Shown: positions 21,389-34,702, counted from the stretch's first letter. The stretch: DNA of 64,000 nucleotides from Durusdinium trenchii (GCA_963970005.1 CAXAMN010023696.1:709912-773911), one strand, 5' to 3'. The notes: generated by a model from the sequence alone, not told the origin. Numbers and translations: made by a program.

Positions 21389-24300
21389 AATATATTTAGT
21401 TATATTATGTAAGCACTGTATATGATTATAGACTAATCCACGGATGCCCGCTGAGTCGGATGCAGACCGGTCCATGAAGTTGACCGTAAAGATGATCGAA
21501 TGTGGCCCAAACTATGTTTTTCTCCGCGTCAGTTAAGCCATTGATTTAGCAGCAAGGCTCTTGTAAAGGTTCAGGGAGATGCAAATCTTCCATTACTCAT
21601 TATTCTTCCATCATGGCGTACGCTCCCTTCAAAAAAAAAAGAAGATGGAGCCTGGCTCCCGATAGGATCATCGACCATGCCAACCCGCCTTTTCGGTTCT
21701 CCTAGGCAGCCACATGCCTTCAACATGTGCGCTTGCATAAGAGCGTTGCATTCATTATGTTGGCATGCTCCAAACCCTGGCAAACGATAGGAGACTTAGA
21801 AAAAGAAGATTCCCTCTAAATCCCTTTTAGCAAGGCTCCAAAACAGTGGGAACCGATAGGGGACTCACAAGTATGACGATGCAACATCCGCACGCTTGGC
21901 CTCTGCTTGGGCAGGCTGGTTCTCGAGCACCCCCGGAAGGCGGAGTTTCGGCAACTGCGCGAGCGGCAAGTGAAGCTGGTGAAGAAGGTGGTGTGGAAAA
22001 AAAGGGTCCGTCCAGCCGAGCGGCAAACGTGAACAGCGAAGATCTTCGCCCACGCTTGAGACAGCGCAGGTGACAACTGTCCATTCCAGTCGATATGCTT
22101 GAGTTCTTGATATAATTGTTGTATGCTATATGATATATAGTTTGATTGAGAATGAACTGATATGAAGGAATCAAAGCCTGTGCTTCTTTTTAAATGCTCT
22201 TGTTAAACTTAAAGATACACAAGGGATGCCCATGCCATGCTCACTCTCCTGCGGCAACCGGGTTGATTCGGTGTGCGTTCTGCATTCACCGCATTCATCG
22301 TGGCATCCTGAAGCCGAACCTAGGCCTGCTACGATGTGGGTCTTACTCCTGAGCGGCACTTTCCTGGACAGCCCCTCTGTGCATGCACCCAGTGGGATGT
22401 TTCATGATATTTTCCAGATACTGTACAATACGCTGCCGTGTACAGCTGTTCAGGGGTGTTACCCATCACACAAACGAACAAAATCATGAGAAATCACTTA
22501 GCAGATGATCCCGGCGAAAACATAGAAAACATACTTCTCCAGTGGCAGAATGTGCTTCTATTCATTGGAAAGCATTCGCATGAGACAAACGAGCCTGGTG
22601 CAATTGACCAAGCCAATGCGGGAAATGGGCCCCCAATGCAGACATCGGGGCATTTTCTATTTCCTCCTCGCCATAGCAATGAGATGCAGATGACGTAACG
22701 TAATGTATTAGTTTTGTGTTGGTACAAGTGAATCGACAAGGTCGCGCTGAACGAAGCCGCGAGCTCATTGCACTGCTGATTCGGAGAATCTATGAGAGTG
22801 CATCATTGACAGACACAGTTGTTGGTTTGACTAAAAGAAGAAGCCATCGACCACGTGTCTTGCGGGAAAACGACCACGAGTCATCACACGAGTCATCACA
22901 CGAGTCATCACGCTCCCGCCACCGGCCTTGAGGTTGGTGCCACTTCCGGATGGCTGGTGGCACTTTTTCTGGTCTTCATCTTTTTGAGTCACATGATGGT
23001 CGGGAGCCAAGGGCACAGCAAACGTATTCAAACATGGCATGCAATAGAGAACTAACCAAAGAAACCGAAAACAACAAGAGCAACAAGTGTGAGCAAATTC
23101 TTGCCTAAAGTATCAACATCGACTTGTTCCACCTGAAGCACAGTGGTTCGAGTCAGAGCTGATGAGACATGCGCGTTGGGGTCCGTTCTTCATGTGGGCA
23201 GGTGCTCAATATGCTCATTGGAATTCTTTGTGATGTTGTCCACCAGGCCTGTGTAGAGATCTTTGCACCTGTGGATACCTGCACACCTAGATGTGGAAGT
23301 CGATGCAATGTCTCGTCCATTTGGTGTTTCACAGATTTTTGTTCAGAAAGTGGCCTTTCCATGTAGCAGACCATTTGCACCCTTTTGGGGGGCATTAACT
23401 CGCATAAGGTGATGTTCAGCATTGGAATTTAGATGGATCAAGTGCTTTTTGGCATTGGGACCATGACTCCAATGTGAAAAGGCTCAGACAGATAGCCAGT
23501 GAGGATGTGGCCATGGTGCATTGGCTTGGATGCTGGTTGTGGTCGTTGTTTGTTTGCACTTTTGTCCAGTGGTCTCCTTCTCCACAGGTGGCTCTGAATG
23601 AAAAGGAAGAGGCCAGGCTGCGTCAAGTATATAGCTGCTGGCAAGTGTATCCAGTCCTTTATTTGTTCGTACACTGCAGTGCGCAGCAAACTGGAAGTCC
23701 TCCGTCAGTTTTCTGAACAGCAGACAACCTGTAACCTGTGGCATGAAAATTGACTGAGCGTCGTTTTTTGGTCAGCCGGCCAATAGGTTTCACAGGAAGT
23801 ATCGATCACTGTTGCACTCTGACACTGGTTTTCAGTTAACTCAGTTGCCACGATAGGAAGGATGGCGATGGAACAGTATGGCGAAAAGTCCAAGGAATTG
23901 TAGGTGTTTGAACAAAAACTGTTTTCCTTGACTGCAAACCTCAGCGGTGGTGAACGAGCGGCTCAACTCAGCTGCAAAACCAAGGTTTGTGGGAGGTATC
24001 ATGAACCACCATGGAAACAAAAAAGGAGATTGGAACAGCTTGATCAAAAGTTAGGCGCAGGTACACACAGTTGATCAGACTGTGCATCCACCGAACAAGC
24101 ATAGCTTTGTTAGCCAGCGTTTGCTTGTCGGCCGCTGGCCCCCTGCCTGTGAAGCGATTGAAAAACCCTTAGAAACAGGGTGTGACACACACACACACAC
24201 AGAAAGTTTTGGTAATGTTTACCCTCGTGGACTGGATTTTTGCGGCTTTCACCGTGTGTTGTACTTGATGCTCGCAGGATTTGGGCTCATATGACGAGAA

Positions 24301-25532
24301 ATGCAAGAATTTGCAAGCAGTTGGTGCTTTCCATCAGTGGAACTTTAAATATTTGGAGACAAGTCCTGAGACAAACAAAGCGGTGTCCACTAAACGTGCC
24401 ACTAACCCACTGAGATCCACTGAGTACATTTTGCCGCTTCAGTCTCAAAGCAAGTCTGGCTAACTCTACTTAGATGCTTGACCCCTTGAGACTCATAGTT
24501 GAAACTTACTGTACTGGCTCTCCTGCACCCAGTACGCCTATCCAAATCATTCCAAATTGATGTTAAGATCGATGTTGAATGATAGATGGCAAATCAACAA
24601 GATAGAATTTATCGGCCTTTGCGTGGAGCGACGCACGCCCTGGACTGCATCCTTGCACGGTGTGCACAAGGTGCAGGGTGGACTTTACAGATTGGTTGAT
24701 TTTGGTTGGTTCTTCTAATGCGACGATCTTCGAACATGTCATCGTTGGCTCCCTTTCTGCCTTTCTGCATCATTTCATCGCAATTTCATGCAATTTCCGC
24801 AACTGACCGAGAATAACTTCAATCAGTTTAATCACTCTTAGATACAGCTCGCTACATTCAAGCTCACTGGGTGTCCTTTTTTGGAGCCTGAATATGCACA
24901 ATATACAGACTATTTCGTGCCGTTTGCCTCAAGAAAGCATCGAAATGACCCTTCAGCCGTGGTACTCGTACGTTCACCCACAACCCCCCCCACCTTTGTT
25001 CCTCGTCAGCTTTCGGTGGCAACTCGGTCCTGTGCTCCTTCCAGGCCAATGGCATCTGGAGGCACATGACAAAATGCTTTTCATGTGGTGAGAATAAGTA
25101 ATTCCCAAGAGCACGGTGGTCACGGTGGTCATGGAATCTTTGAAGCCAACCAACAGCAAGATTCCTCTTCGCAGTCAAACCTCGACACAAAACAGGTGTG
25201 TCCAGCTGGGATCCCTGTCCAGTCCGGCTAGGTTACTCGACGGAGAAAAAGGCCAAGGCCAGCGGCCGGCTCTCAGCAGATGGGCGGTTTTAGGTTTTCG
25301 CGAAATGGGCGAAGCGTTTACAGAAACACAATGAGAAGAATGAGATGAATCACAATGAGACGGACATGGAAACAGGACTTTACAGGTGGAAATGGGAAAT
25401 CAATGGACATCACCTTCCATGGCACTCGTACTTTTAGCTCGGCTCACCATGATGGTGCGCTTTGATTTGGAGGTGAGGTGGATTATCCTCGGGTCACAGG
25501 TGCTTCTCACAGCCAGTGCTGGGCCCATTCAG
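21389..25532. other. Mostly non-coding stretch
   Basis: No recognised gene over about 4 kb. It contains a possible exon at 21914-22070, three tandem copies of CACGAGTCATCA at 22874-22912, a short (AC)n at 24185-24202 and the presumed 5' end of the dehydrogenase gene, whose first exon I could not place. Long ORFs here show no domain pattern. Confidence 0.4.
21914..22070 (+). other. Candidate exon, product unknown
   Basis: Bounded by TGGGCAG|G and CGCAG|GTGACA. Two frames are open: a charged one containing RKAEFRQLRERQVKLVKKVV, and one rich in Gly/Ala/Glu. No family recognised. Confidence 0.25.
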
Positions 25533-28500
25533 GTGGTCCTGATTAATGCCGAACGTTTGGACTTCGACCACAAGCTCGATCTCTCCAAGCTCTCTGAGAT
25601 CGCCGATTCCTGGACAAAATGCCAAGCAAGACGACCAGAGGAGCTGTCAGAACCCCTAACGCATGTTATATATATATATTGTTGGTTAGATAGATAGATA
25701 GATAGATCGATAGTTATAGCATGTTTATCAAGTCGATGCTTAATCTGATCAGACTTTGCTGGAAGTGTTGGTGCCGTTGTCCCGTGGGCCGTGGAACAAA
25801 ATGATGAACTCACAAGGACTGCAGAGCTCCTTTTTGCCTTTGTGGGTTTTCTCCGCTTGATGTCATAAACGCAGAGACCCACGCAACAGACCGAGGATGT
25901 CACGCGCTTCGAGTCTGATGCAAGCCCTGAAGAGATTCTCGAGAGAGTGCCACTTGGCCCAGTGATGTCTCCCATGGGAAACACCAGTGGCTTCTTGCTA
26001 ACTAGTAGCGATGCCCTTGTTACTAGTAGCTTCTTGTTACTACTAGTAAGGCACTTGTTCCTATATAGTAGCGTTGCCATAAAAGGTGCCCGCGGATCGT
26101 CTCTCTCAAAAATGGGTCGACCAGAACTTGTCGCTTCGGTGTGACCGGGAGTTGCGAAGAAGTATGGCCAGAGTGCTTCTGGTGTGTTTGTTTCATGTTG
26201 TTTCCTGTTCCAGACTGTCATATAAGTCTTGCTGGCAAGTCGGCAAGTTTCATGGACCCAGATTCAATGTCATTTGCAGCCATTCAACACCTGCTGAGCT
26301 TCAGACTTGGTGAGAAACAACATAAGTGAGGGTTAGAAGCATCCGTTGTTACCATGAGTGATATGGCATGGCATGGCCGGATATGGGTGGAGGTCCAGTG
26401 TAGCATCAATGCTCACAACCCTGCGATAGGTGAAGATCTTTTCGATCCTTTGGTAGACTGATACTTGTAGACTAAGATAACTATATTAGTATATTCCTTA
26501 CTGTCAAGCGTGCAACCACTGTGAATCCAAGGCAGGGTCAGGACATTGTGATATCCAAGGCCGGTAGAAACTTTTGGAAAGGCAACAACAGCTTTTGCCT
26601 GTTCATCCACTTGTTGTCGGTTGCTGCTGCAAAAATCTGGAAAGCTACGTAGAGAGGTCGGCGATGGCTCTGGCTTCTTAGCTCCTGCTCTATTCTTGAT
26701 TTGCTGCATTCAACGTGAACTCTAGTTGAACAGTGGGCGCTGTAATGGAAACGTCACCCGTTGTCATAGATTTGTAGTGCTGTGTAGTGTAGTTTTTGTA
26801 GTGGCATGCCCTTTTTCAACGTGAAATTATTCATGGATTTGTCATGATTCGTTCGGCCCTGGGACTTCAACGGGACAGTTTCGTCAGGAAATTCCCATCC
26901 CGGGCAGCATCATCGCCAAGTTCCCTCCGTCCGTCCGCCTGATTCAGGAGGCAGACACGTGCGGTGACGGACGTGACATGCCAAAAACTAATGAACATAT
27001 GAACCTGATACTGATAGCAAAACTACGGGAACCTGATACAAAGATTTGCATAGAATTGCGTTAAGATCTGCCAAGGCCGTGTGACATGATTGATATATGA
27101 TATGAGTATCTATCCAAAGGAAGCAGCTCCTTCAAGTAAAGAGCAGGTGGCGTTCACGTTTCAAGACACACACACATATGCATGCATGTTTGACAAGACC
27201 AAAACGAATGAGGCGGGCACCGGATTCAACAATGTGGACTTGCCAGCAGCAAAGGCCGGTGAGTTCGAAGGGGAGTTCAAAATGACACGATGAAAAGAGA
27301 TCTGTTTGGATGTGCTCAGTTTGAGAAATCGAGACTTGGTTCAAGTTGTTTTCTGTTGCCAGAAGGTCACGAAAAGGTTTGTTTGACATTGAACCACCTG
27401 CATCAGGAACAGATCGATGTTCAGTCTGTGACTGTCACGGCCTATGGTATTCCAGCGGAGAAAGTGTCTCTTTCTCGCAGGCCAAGAACGTCATGGTGTG
27501 CAACTGCCCTGCGCAGGGCGACCCAGACTCATGCTGATGAGTTTGTCTAGAGTCTCAGTCAAGACTCTTGACCCTGATTCAGAGCCTGTGGAGTCACAAT
27601 CGGTCAACGAGCTTTTTGTCTAGGTGTATTTGTGTCCTTCACAGGTCCTTGTCATTTTTCCACGACGAACACTGGCAAGACAAAATCCCTCACCGAGGTA
27701 CAGCAGCGACGCTGTTGCGCATTTGGTGTTCACCTTGATTCTGCACCTGGTCAGCAAGTGAAAACAGAGGGGTGGAACATGGTGGAACCATGGAACCTAT
27801 AATTATTGAAAAATCAAGAGCGTACGGGCTGGAGTTAGGACAGTTAGGAGAAGGCTGTCGGTAAGACGGTGCTTGCAAGTTTAAAAGATGCGGTGTATAA
27901 TGGTGTGTATATATAGCCTGGACATTCATTTGACTCGTTTGGATTGGGATTGGACATGTATGAGCGGAGAACTGTCAGACATGTCCAAAGAAAACCCCTC
28001 CGGCTGCGCTTGTTTCAAAGCAGAGGTGGAGGGTGAGGCATGAAAGAACCTTTTGGCCAAGGAGGTTTGTCTACATTGTATGACCTTGCCCTTCAGGAAC
28101 TTTTCCTGCTCGCTAGTGCCACAGATGCGCGGCTTGGCAAGGATGCACATTGTCTGGTATTTCGATATATGTTGTGTTCTTTCGGTTGGTTTGACGCTAG
28201 TAGTAGCTCCTGGCCATACTACTAGGAGCAAGAGGACACTACAGTACTAGTAACAAAGGGCATCGCTACGAACGGAGCGATCGGACGCTACTAGCTTTGT
28301 ACCTCCTTTTCGACTCCTCGTTATGCTTTGCCCAGGTATGCTTCAGCCCCTTGGACGCATTTTTTGCGACGAATTTTACCATAATTGTTGCTCTCCGACT
28401 TGACAACTGCCTGGTGCCAAGGAAGGGCAACCGGGATAATTTCACCAAGTCACTCCAGGCTGACTTGGGCCTTTTCACCAGTTGAGCATTTGGCCTGCCA

Positions 28501-31500
28501 TCCTTGAGCAGAGTTTCCTAAAACTGGGAATTGTGTGCTGTCCTAGTCCCAGTCCTGTGCATTCGCAGCATTTTCAGCCGCATTTTCAGCCAAACAATGC
28601 CAGAGGATCGGAGTGCTTTTGGACGAAGTCTCCACAAGTCTGTGCAGCGGTGCAGCTGTGTTGGCTCACCAAAGCTGCGCAGGTGCCTCACTTCGAGCTG
28701 CAAGGCAAGATCTTGGGGCTCATTGGAGGTAGCGGTGGCATCGGCAGTCAGGCGAGCGATGGGCAGCGGCGCCGATGCTGTTCGATTTGAATCACCCGAC
28801 GCCATACGATATGTTTGATCATGTTCGATCCCAAGAGGGTCACCAATCACCCAAAAGAACCCCCCCAGAGTGATCCATGAATCATCACCATTAGGTTAGC
28901 TCATATGATCCAGAGCTGGTCCATGTTCCCACCAACGACGCTGGAAGACACGGTGACACGTCGAGAGCTCCAGTTCTTCAATCCTTTATCACAGGAACAT
29001 GAATCTTAGTAGTCACATGTAGTCACATGTCACAGTGTAGTAACATGATAATCCCTTCTTTGCCGTCCTTGTTTAGGACGCCACTGCGCTCATGCATTTA
29101 TTGCCGTTGCGTAGTTCCTATGGCCGCCTACCGTCGATAGTGCCCATTGACTCCGAGGTCGCAGCGCTGGCTGAAGCCATTGGCATGAAGGCAGAAACAG
29201 ACGGTTTACAGTGCGGTGTGGAGTTTCTACGGCACTGTCTTTTTCAGTCCTTGCCTCACAAAAACTCAATCCCCGCAAAAAGGGCCACAAAACCTTTTGT
29301 GGTATGTCATGGTATGTCCAACGAAAACAGGGGCGCCTAAAATACATGCCCGTCACACATGGCCATGTGCCAGTCTGTGCCATGGCCATTCCTTCATGGC
29401 GCCCATCTCGATGTTCTGCGACCGTGAGGTGGTGATTACCAGCCGAAGTCCCAAGCCCAATGCACTGCCTTTGGAGGAGTGATGGAAATGGGAGGGCAGG
29501 TCAGACAGGACAGGACCGGCATAAATTAATATAAATTGAATAGTGTTCGTTGAACAGGATACTCCATGATACTCCTTCATCTTCCATTGTGGGGATCGGA
29601 TGCATTGATTTGGACTATACAATGCTTGAATTCAGTTTTATTGGCCATTACCTCTCTTGAGTGTAATCGTTTGCAGAAGCCGATAGCAATATATCGTTTA
29701 CAGAAGGCGATACCAATATATATATATATATGGTACCATATATATATATATGTATGTGTGTGTATGTATGTATGTATGTATGTATGTATGTATGTATGTA
29801 TGTATGTNNNNNNNNNNGTATGTATGTATGTATGTATGTATGTATGTATGTATGTATGTATGTAGGTATACACTATATACACTATACAGATTGGTTGAAT
29901 CTACTCAGAAGGGACAGTTCCGTTCCTGCACGATGTCAACCATGTCAACAGATTTGCCGGGCTTGCAGATATTTTTGCAACAGGCATCAGCTATGGTGGC
30001 CGGTGTTGACCAATTGAGTTACAAACCAGTAGGAAACCCTGTGGCTGTGGACTTAAGTGACTTACATGCATAGACTTGAGGAATAGACTTTGGTGGTGCA
30101 TTTCTGCTTTTGGGCCGTCACAAAATCTAAAGCGAAAAAGCTTCCATGGTGAAGACGGCCGCGGACAAGCTACCGTCTGACATGTCGTCATCTCAGGAGC
30201 TCTTGGAGACAAGTTCCTTTGAATGCAGGGAGTTGCCATCAAAGGAGAAAGAATCAGACAGGTGAGCCAGACTAGCTATGTCTTTGCTGTGGATCTATAG
30301 TGCCTCCAATGTTTGCTGAAGCACGGTGTCCAACAATGCTTGCTTGCTCACAAGGTGACTTCGTAAGTCTGCACTGCCCTTTGAATGCAGAGACCAAGCA
30401 CTTGATCAACAAGGATCGAAAAAAGATAGACTCAAGTTGCTGCTGAAGAATTTACGTGGATGTTTTGATGGAATACCTACGAACTCTATGCAGAATCTGT
30501 TGGATTGAAGCCTCAGCCTCCCTCTATCCCACCATCACCAGCATCTTCTAGAAAAGACTGCTTCATGCGAAGCTCAAGCAAGTATCGACTGCCCACCAAC
30601 CCCTTGAATTGAAGGATACCTTGAAGCTCATGAAGCCAACTGCCTACCTCATCAACACAGGCCAGGCAGACGTGAGCAGGAATCCTTGGAACATCATGGT
30701 GCATGTCAGGGAGTGAACCATCGTAATCCTCCAGTACCTTCCAAAGATAATGGAATATGATGGATGTTAAGGCCATGAAGCTGGCCATTGAATGCCTTTG
30801 AGGTGAAACCCTACAGGATGTTCAGTAAACAATTGCAACATCTTGGTTTTCCATTTGGAGACTTCAGCCTGGCGTGAAAGGTCGCGGCTCCCTCATCAAG
30901 GACAGCCTGCATCCGGCTGGCATGCATTTGTTGGACATTAGAACTAAATCTGTAAGAGTGAGCTTGAAAGGGGGGGTGAGTGAGCTTGATGGCTTCGGAG
31001 TTTTTGCAGTCTTGGCAAAGGCAAAGGCACGAAGCTTTCGTGCCAGATTGGTGCCTTATACATCCATGTTCGACTGTTCCGTGCGCCATCTCTTGCCACT
31101 TGGGGCTAGTTGCATACACATGCAGTGCAGGTTTGGTCTGTGAACACGTCGTGCGCGATGGCATCACCAGACTCGGTGGACTCGTTCGAGTCGTTCGAGT
31201 CTCCTCGTCTGGTCTCGTTCGACCGATGGGGAAGGCCCAGGAAGGCCATTGGATGAGGAGCCTGATTTGATTGAGGCGCTGGAGCAGAAGGCCATTGCAG
31301 GCCTTCGGGCAGTTTTGCCAAACGTTTATGGATGAGATGATTAGAGGATGATATGAGTGAAGATTGTGGCGAGCAAGTTGTGTTTGTGAAGAGCGAATGG
31401 AGTAGGAGGCCCAGAATCTTTGGATGAACATATAGTAGTACGTAATGAAAGCAGCATCATTAGCAAGAAGAGCGACAGGATGCAAACCATAATCAAACCC

Positions 31501-32501
31501 TGCAACACGACAGTCCAACAGGCCCTCGCAGTCACAGAATGGTGGTCGAAGCTTTGGATGATGACATGAGAAGACAATCTTTGGATGTGGACTTGAGCAA
31601 ATAGTTTTGGATGAGGCTCATACAGATACTGATACTGTGTTATACATGCTGCCCTCCTGCTCCTCCAAACTACCTGCAACTGGGGGATGCTGGAGATCAA
31701 CGTCTTTAGTTGGAAACGAACAGAAGACTGAAGAACATCCTTCCTACAGTTCACGTAGTGTTTTCCAACACTGCTCCTGCCGACATGTTTGTCTCTTGGC
31801 CGAATTTCAGGTGCAGGTTTGGATGTGCAAGAGACAGAGCCACCACCGGAGGATAGTCCCCTCTACACCCTGGAGAATGCTTGGAGCTGAAACAAGTCCT
31901 TTTGCGACCGAGTTGTTTTGTAGCCAAATGCACAAGCAGCTTCAATGAATAAATATGCTCCATCATGCTTCTGTGGCAAGCCGGCAGCCAACCTCCCAGG
32001 ATTGTCCAAGACGGCACTGAGGTCATTCTGACACCGCACATTGGCTGGAAGCGATTGGAGACTAGGCCAGGCCTCATGAGGCAAATTCTCACGAAAGAAT
32101 GTTACTCACCTGTCTTGATGTGGCGCCGCGACCAGAAATTCTTCCGTGAAAAAAGTTTCAGAAAATCAGCTGAGGCCCTGTAAAGGGTGTTTGTAGTGCT
32201 GTGGGCGGGCACCGTAGCGTTTGAATCATTTGATTTCATTTCAGTGGTTTGAAGATTTCAGAGCCACTGTGACCCATTTCTTTGATGGATTGAATGTATT
32301 GATTGTTAAAAATAGAGAACACAAGTGCTTTCTATTTTCCGTTGTAGGCAACGGCTCATGGACATCGTGGCCGCAAACTTGACGGCCTTTTTGGCAGGGA
32401 AGCCAGTCGGGAGTCCAACACGACCACTCGGGAGCTCCGTGTGCGCGCACGGACTCTTTGGAGTTGGGCATCCCAAAAGGGGCGCCAAATGCCGCAGATG
32501 A
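25533..32501 (+). CDS. D-isomer-specific 2-hydroxyacid dehydrogenase (glycerate-dehydrogenase-like), 20 exons
   Basis: Exons: 25533-25604, 25896-25948, 26532-26559, 26888-26950, 27213-27254, 27481-27512, 27698-27757, 28097-28141, 28422-28458, 28683-28751, 29158-29190, 29429-29476, 30197-30212, 30355-30413, 30615-30660, 30881-30900, 31258-31300, 31811-31878, 32022-32065, 32348-32501. They join in phase to 343 codons plus TGA, about the family length. Only a short first exon with the ATG is missing. Landmarks: VVLINAERLDFD; EAGTGFNNVDLPAAK; Rossmann GLIGGSGGIGSQ; DFVSLHCPLN; LMKPTAYLINTGRG with the catalytic Arg; AGLDVQETEPPPED with the expected Glu; ILTPHIGW with the catalytic His. The family reduces 2-keto acids with NAD(P)H; substrate (glyoxylate, hydroxypyruvate or other) cannot be read from sequence. 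A further small exon between 29477 and 30196 is possible; that intron also holds an N gap. Confidence 0.92.
25660..25710. repeat. (TA)n and (TAGA)n microsatellite
   Basis: Short TATATA run followed by six TAGA units in the first identified intron of the dehydrogenase gene. Confidence 0.9.
25998..26080. repeat. CTAGTAG modular repeat, locus 4
   Basis: ACTAGTAGCGATGCCCTTG, then TTACTAGTAGCTTCTTGTTA, then a CTATATAGTAGCG variant, in a dehydrogenase intron. Confidence 0.75.
28194..28300. repeat. CTAGTAG modular repeat, locus 5
   Basis: GCTAGTAGTAGCTCCTGG, ACTACTAGGAGCAAGAGG, AGTACTAGTAACAAAGGGCA and CGCTACTAGC words in a dehydrogenase intron. Confidence 0.75.
29716..29870. repeat. (TA)n/(GTAT)n microsatellite containing an assembly gap
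   Basis: TATATA blocks then a GTAT tandem run interrupted by ten N at 29808-29817. The true repeat length is unknown. It lies in a dehydrogenase intron and does not touch an assigned exon. Confidence 0.95.
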
Positions 32502-33287
32502 GGATGGTCTTTGGATTATTTGATTAAAGGGATATGAAAGACAGGACGGGCTTTTTGGATGGACAAGAGATGGCTGACGCAAAGAATTGTGTAGGTTTCG
32601 GTGTTGAAGGAGTTTCTGCCCCCAGACGGCCAGCTAAGAAGCTTCCGACAACCAGCCTCAAGAGTGATAAAAGCATTCTTTTGGCACTGGAGTTTAGGTT
32701 TGAGATGGTTTGAGGGAGGCATGCACCATGGAAAGTTTTGTATGGTACTTTTGATGAGTGCTGCCAACGACTGTACTGTACGTTTTAAGTGTCCCCAGAA
32801 AGGTATCATGTCACTCAAGCAGCTTGTCTCACTAATCGCCCAAGGTGAATGTCGTTCAATCCTGAGCGTATGCATTTGGGCCAGAAGTACCTGCAGCTTT
32901 ATGTGCTTCGTCCAGCCAGCGGCAGGATGTGCGCGAATTGTTTCACCTACCAAAGGTCAGATGGTATTTACTGATTCTATAAATATGCTTCCATCAGAGC
33001 ATACCGGAGCTATGGGCAGCGCTATAGGTCTTTTGATGCGTTGCGCGATGCTTTAGCCTCCTGTTTAACTGTGCAAATAATTTCAAATATGTGATTGCTG
33101 CAAGTCAAGAATGTGCAAGAGGTTTCACATGAAGTCCCTACAGTCCAGGCACATCCTGTCCATAGAACGGACAGAATTTTCGCAGTTTTCGACAATTTTC
33201 ATCAGAGATGCTATTGGCTGCAGACTGCCTGCCTAGCAAAAGGACTGCTGCTAGACAAGTTGACTCATTCTGTTGCTTTCTGCACAG
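32502..33287. other. 3' flank of the dehydrogenase gene
   Basis: A plus-strand frame of 151 codons starts at 32601 but shows no domain and no repeat of known type. Nothing else is recognised. Confidence 0.3.
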
Positions 33288-33390
33288 CGGGCCGTCGCTA
33301 GACTGTGGGATGACAGCCGAACTAGAGTTGACTGCCGTCTCGAGGCTGCAGTCGCCTATCTCAAGAACACTTTGTTGGAGATCCTCGAGT
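33288..33390 (+). other. Candidate exon, product unknown
   Basis: Follows TGCACAG| and reads RAVARLWDDSRTRVDCRLEA then a helical AVAYLKNTLLEILE, ending before GC (GAGT|GCTC). Composition and amphipathic spacing look like real protein; no family recognised. It could belong with the exon at 34552. Confidence 0.4.
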
Positions 33391-34347
33391 GCTCGGGCCC
33401 TACTTTTCAGTTCAGATATTCCTCGCTGAAGATTAAATGCAGGACTCGTAGGACCTGTTTGGTTTAAAATGGGTTGTGCCATGTTGATCCATGTTGTACC
33501 ATGTGTTTCTTTTGTCAATGATCATGTGGAAAGCTAGAACTACTATTCGGGCCAAACCTTTGTTTGGATAAGGGCATGAAGACTTTAAACTGTGTTGCGA
33601 GTTGAGGCTCACAATCCTGCTGTGGCCAGAACACCGTAGACGGTCCTACTGCATGACTATCAGTTGCTTGCCATGTTCCATCCACCACGCTTCAATGCGT
33701 CTTCTGCCGATCCAGGGCGGCATTGGGTGAAAATCCACAAGCACATGTTGCCCAAATTTCCACTAGGTTCAGAGGTTTGAACAGATTTGATGTTCAATCT
33801 CGATCTACTCATCACTGAGTCACTGCAAGGCCGTTGACTTTGCATCTCACGGTCTGCCGAGGCCATGATAAAGACAACGACCGTCGGCAGCTGAGGAGCT
33901 GCCGTGCAGCTGGCCCGTGTCGGAGCGGTGTTCGGCCCACAGGGTCCGAAGCTTCAACGAAGGTAAAAGCCCTCAAGAAACATGTGTGGGAGGCATGGGT
34001 GTGCCTCCAGCAATTTTTGGCTGTTCATATTTAAGCGATCCATGCGATCTCCTCCAGCCGGTGATATCCCAAAAAGAACCGGTCGCATCGACCTGAAATT
34101 CACACCCGGGATCCGCAAACATGGACAATATCAAAATAGATCATGAATACAATTAATATAGATCATGAATCATAGATCAAATTCCCAGGGCCTTTCGGCG
34201 CCTTTCGGCTTCTCCCAATTCGGCCTTTTTGGACCAAGGGCAAATCCACCGGGATGAGTTTGAATTGCTCATGCGGAACCCAGAGATGCATTTCGCTCAT
34301 GCCTCAGCGACGCTGGTGTCAAAGGAAAAAAAAAACACGAGCAGCGT

Positions 34348-34412
34348 CCTTGCTAGTAGCGATGCCCTTGTTACTTGCTGTTACTAGTAGCGACGCCAGG
34401 AGCTACTGGTAG
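34348..34412. repeat. CTAGTAG modular repeat, locus 6
   Basis: GCTAGTAGCGATGCCCTTG, TTACTAGTAGCGACGCCAGG and GCTACTGGTAG words. Confidence 0.7.
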
Positions 34413-34551
34413 AGGAAACATGGTACTCACAACATCAGCCTCATTAAGCTATGCAAGTGTGTTTAAAGAGGTTGGTCTTTGAGAATTTTGGCCGGATCAG
34501 CAGTGAGCACTCTGAGACACAACTCTACCACTAGGTTGAGAATGAGCCGAG

Positions 34552-34702
34552 GTGCTAACACGCTTTGGTGTCAATGTGGCTGATCTCCTCAACCTGAAGG
34601 ATGTGCCCATCTCAGTTGAAAAGCTGAACAAGACTCACCGATTGCGACTACTTGAGACTGCGCAAGCAGTCCAGCCCTATTTTGTCCATGCCTTTGAAAA
34701 CG
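34552..34702 (+). other. Candidate exon, product unknown
   Basis: Opens after GCCGAG|G and reads VLTRFGVNVADLLNLKDVPI, then KTHRLRLLETAQAVQPYF and HAFENGWG. It has the character of a folded helical protein. A GC donor (ATGGG|GCAGC) is available. Function unknown. Confidence 0.45.
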
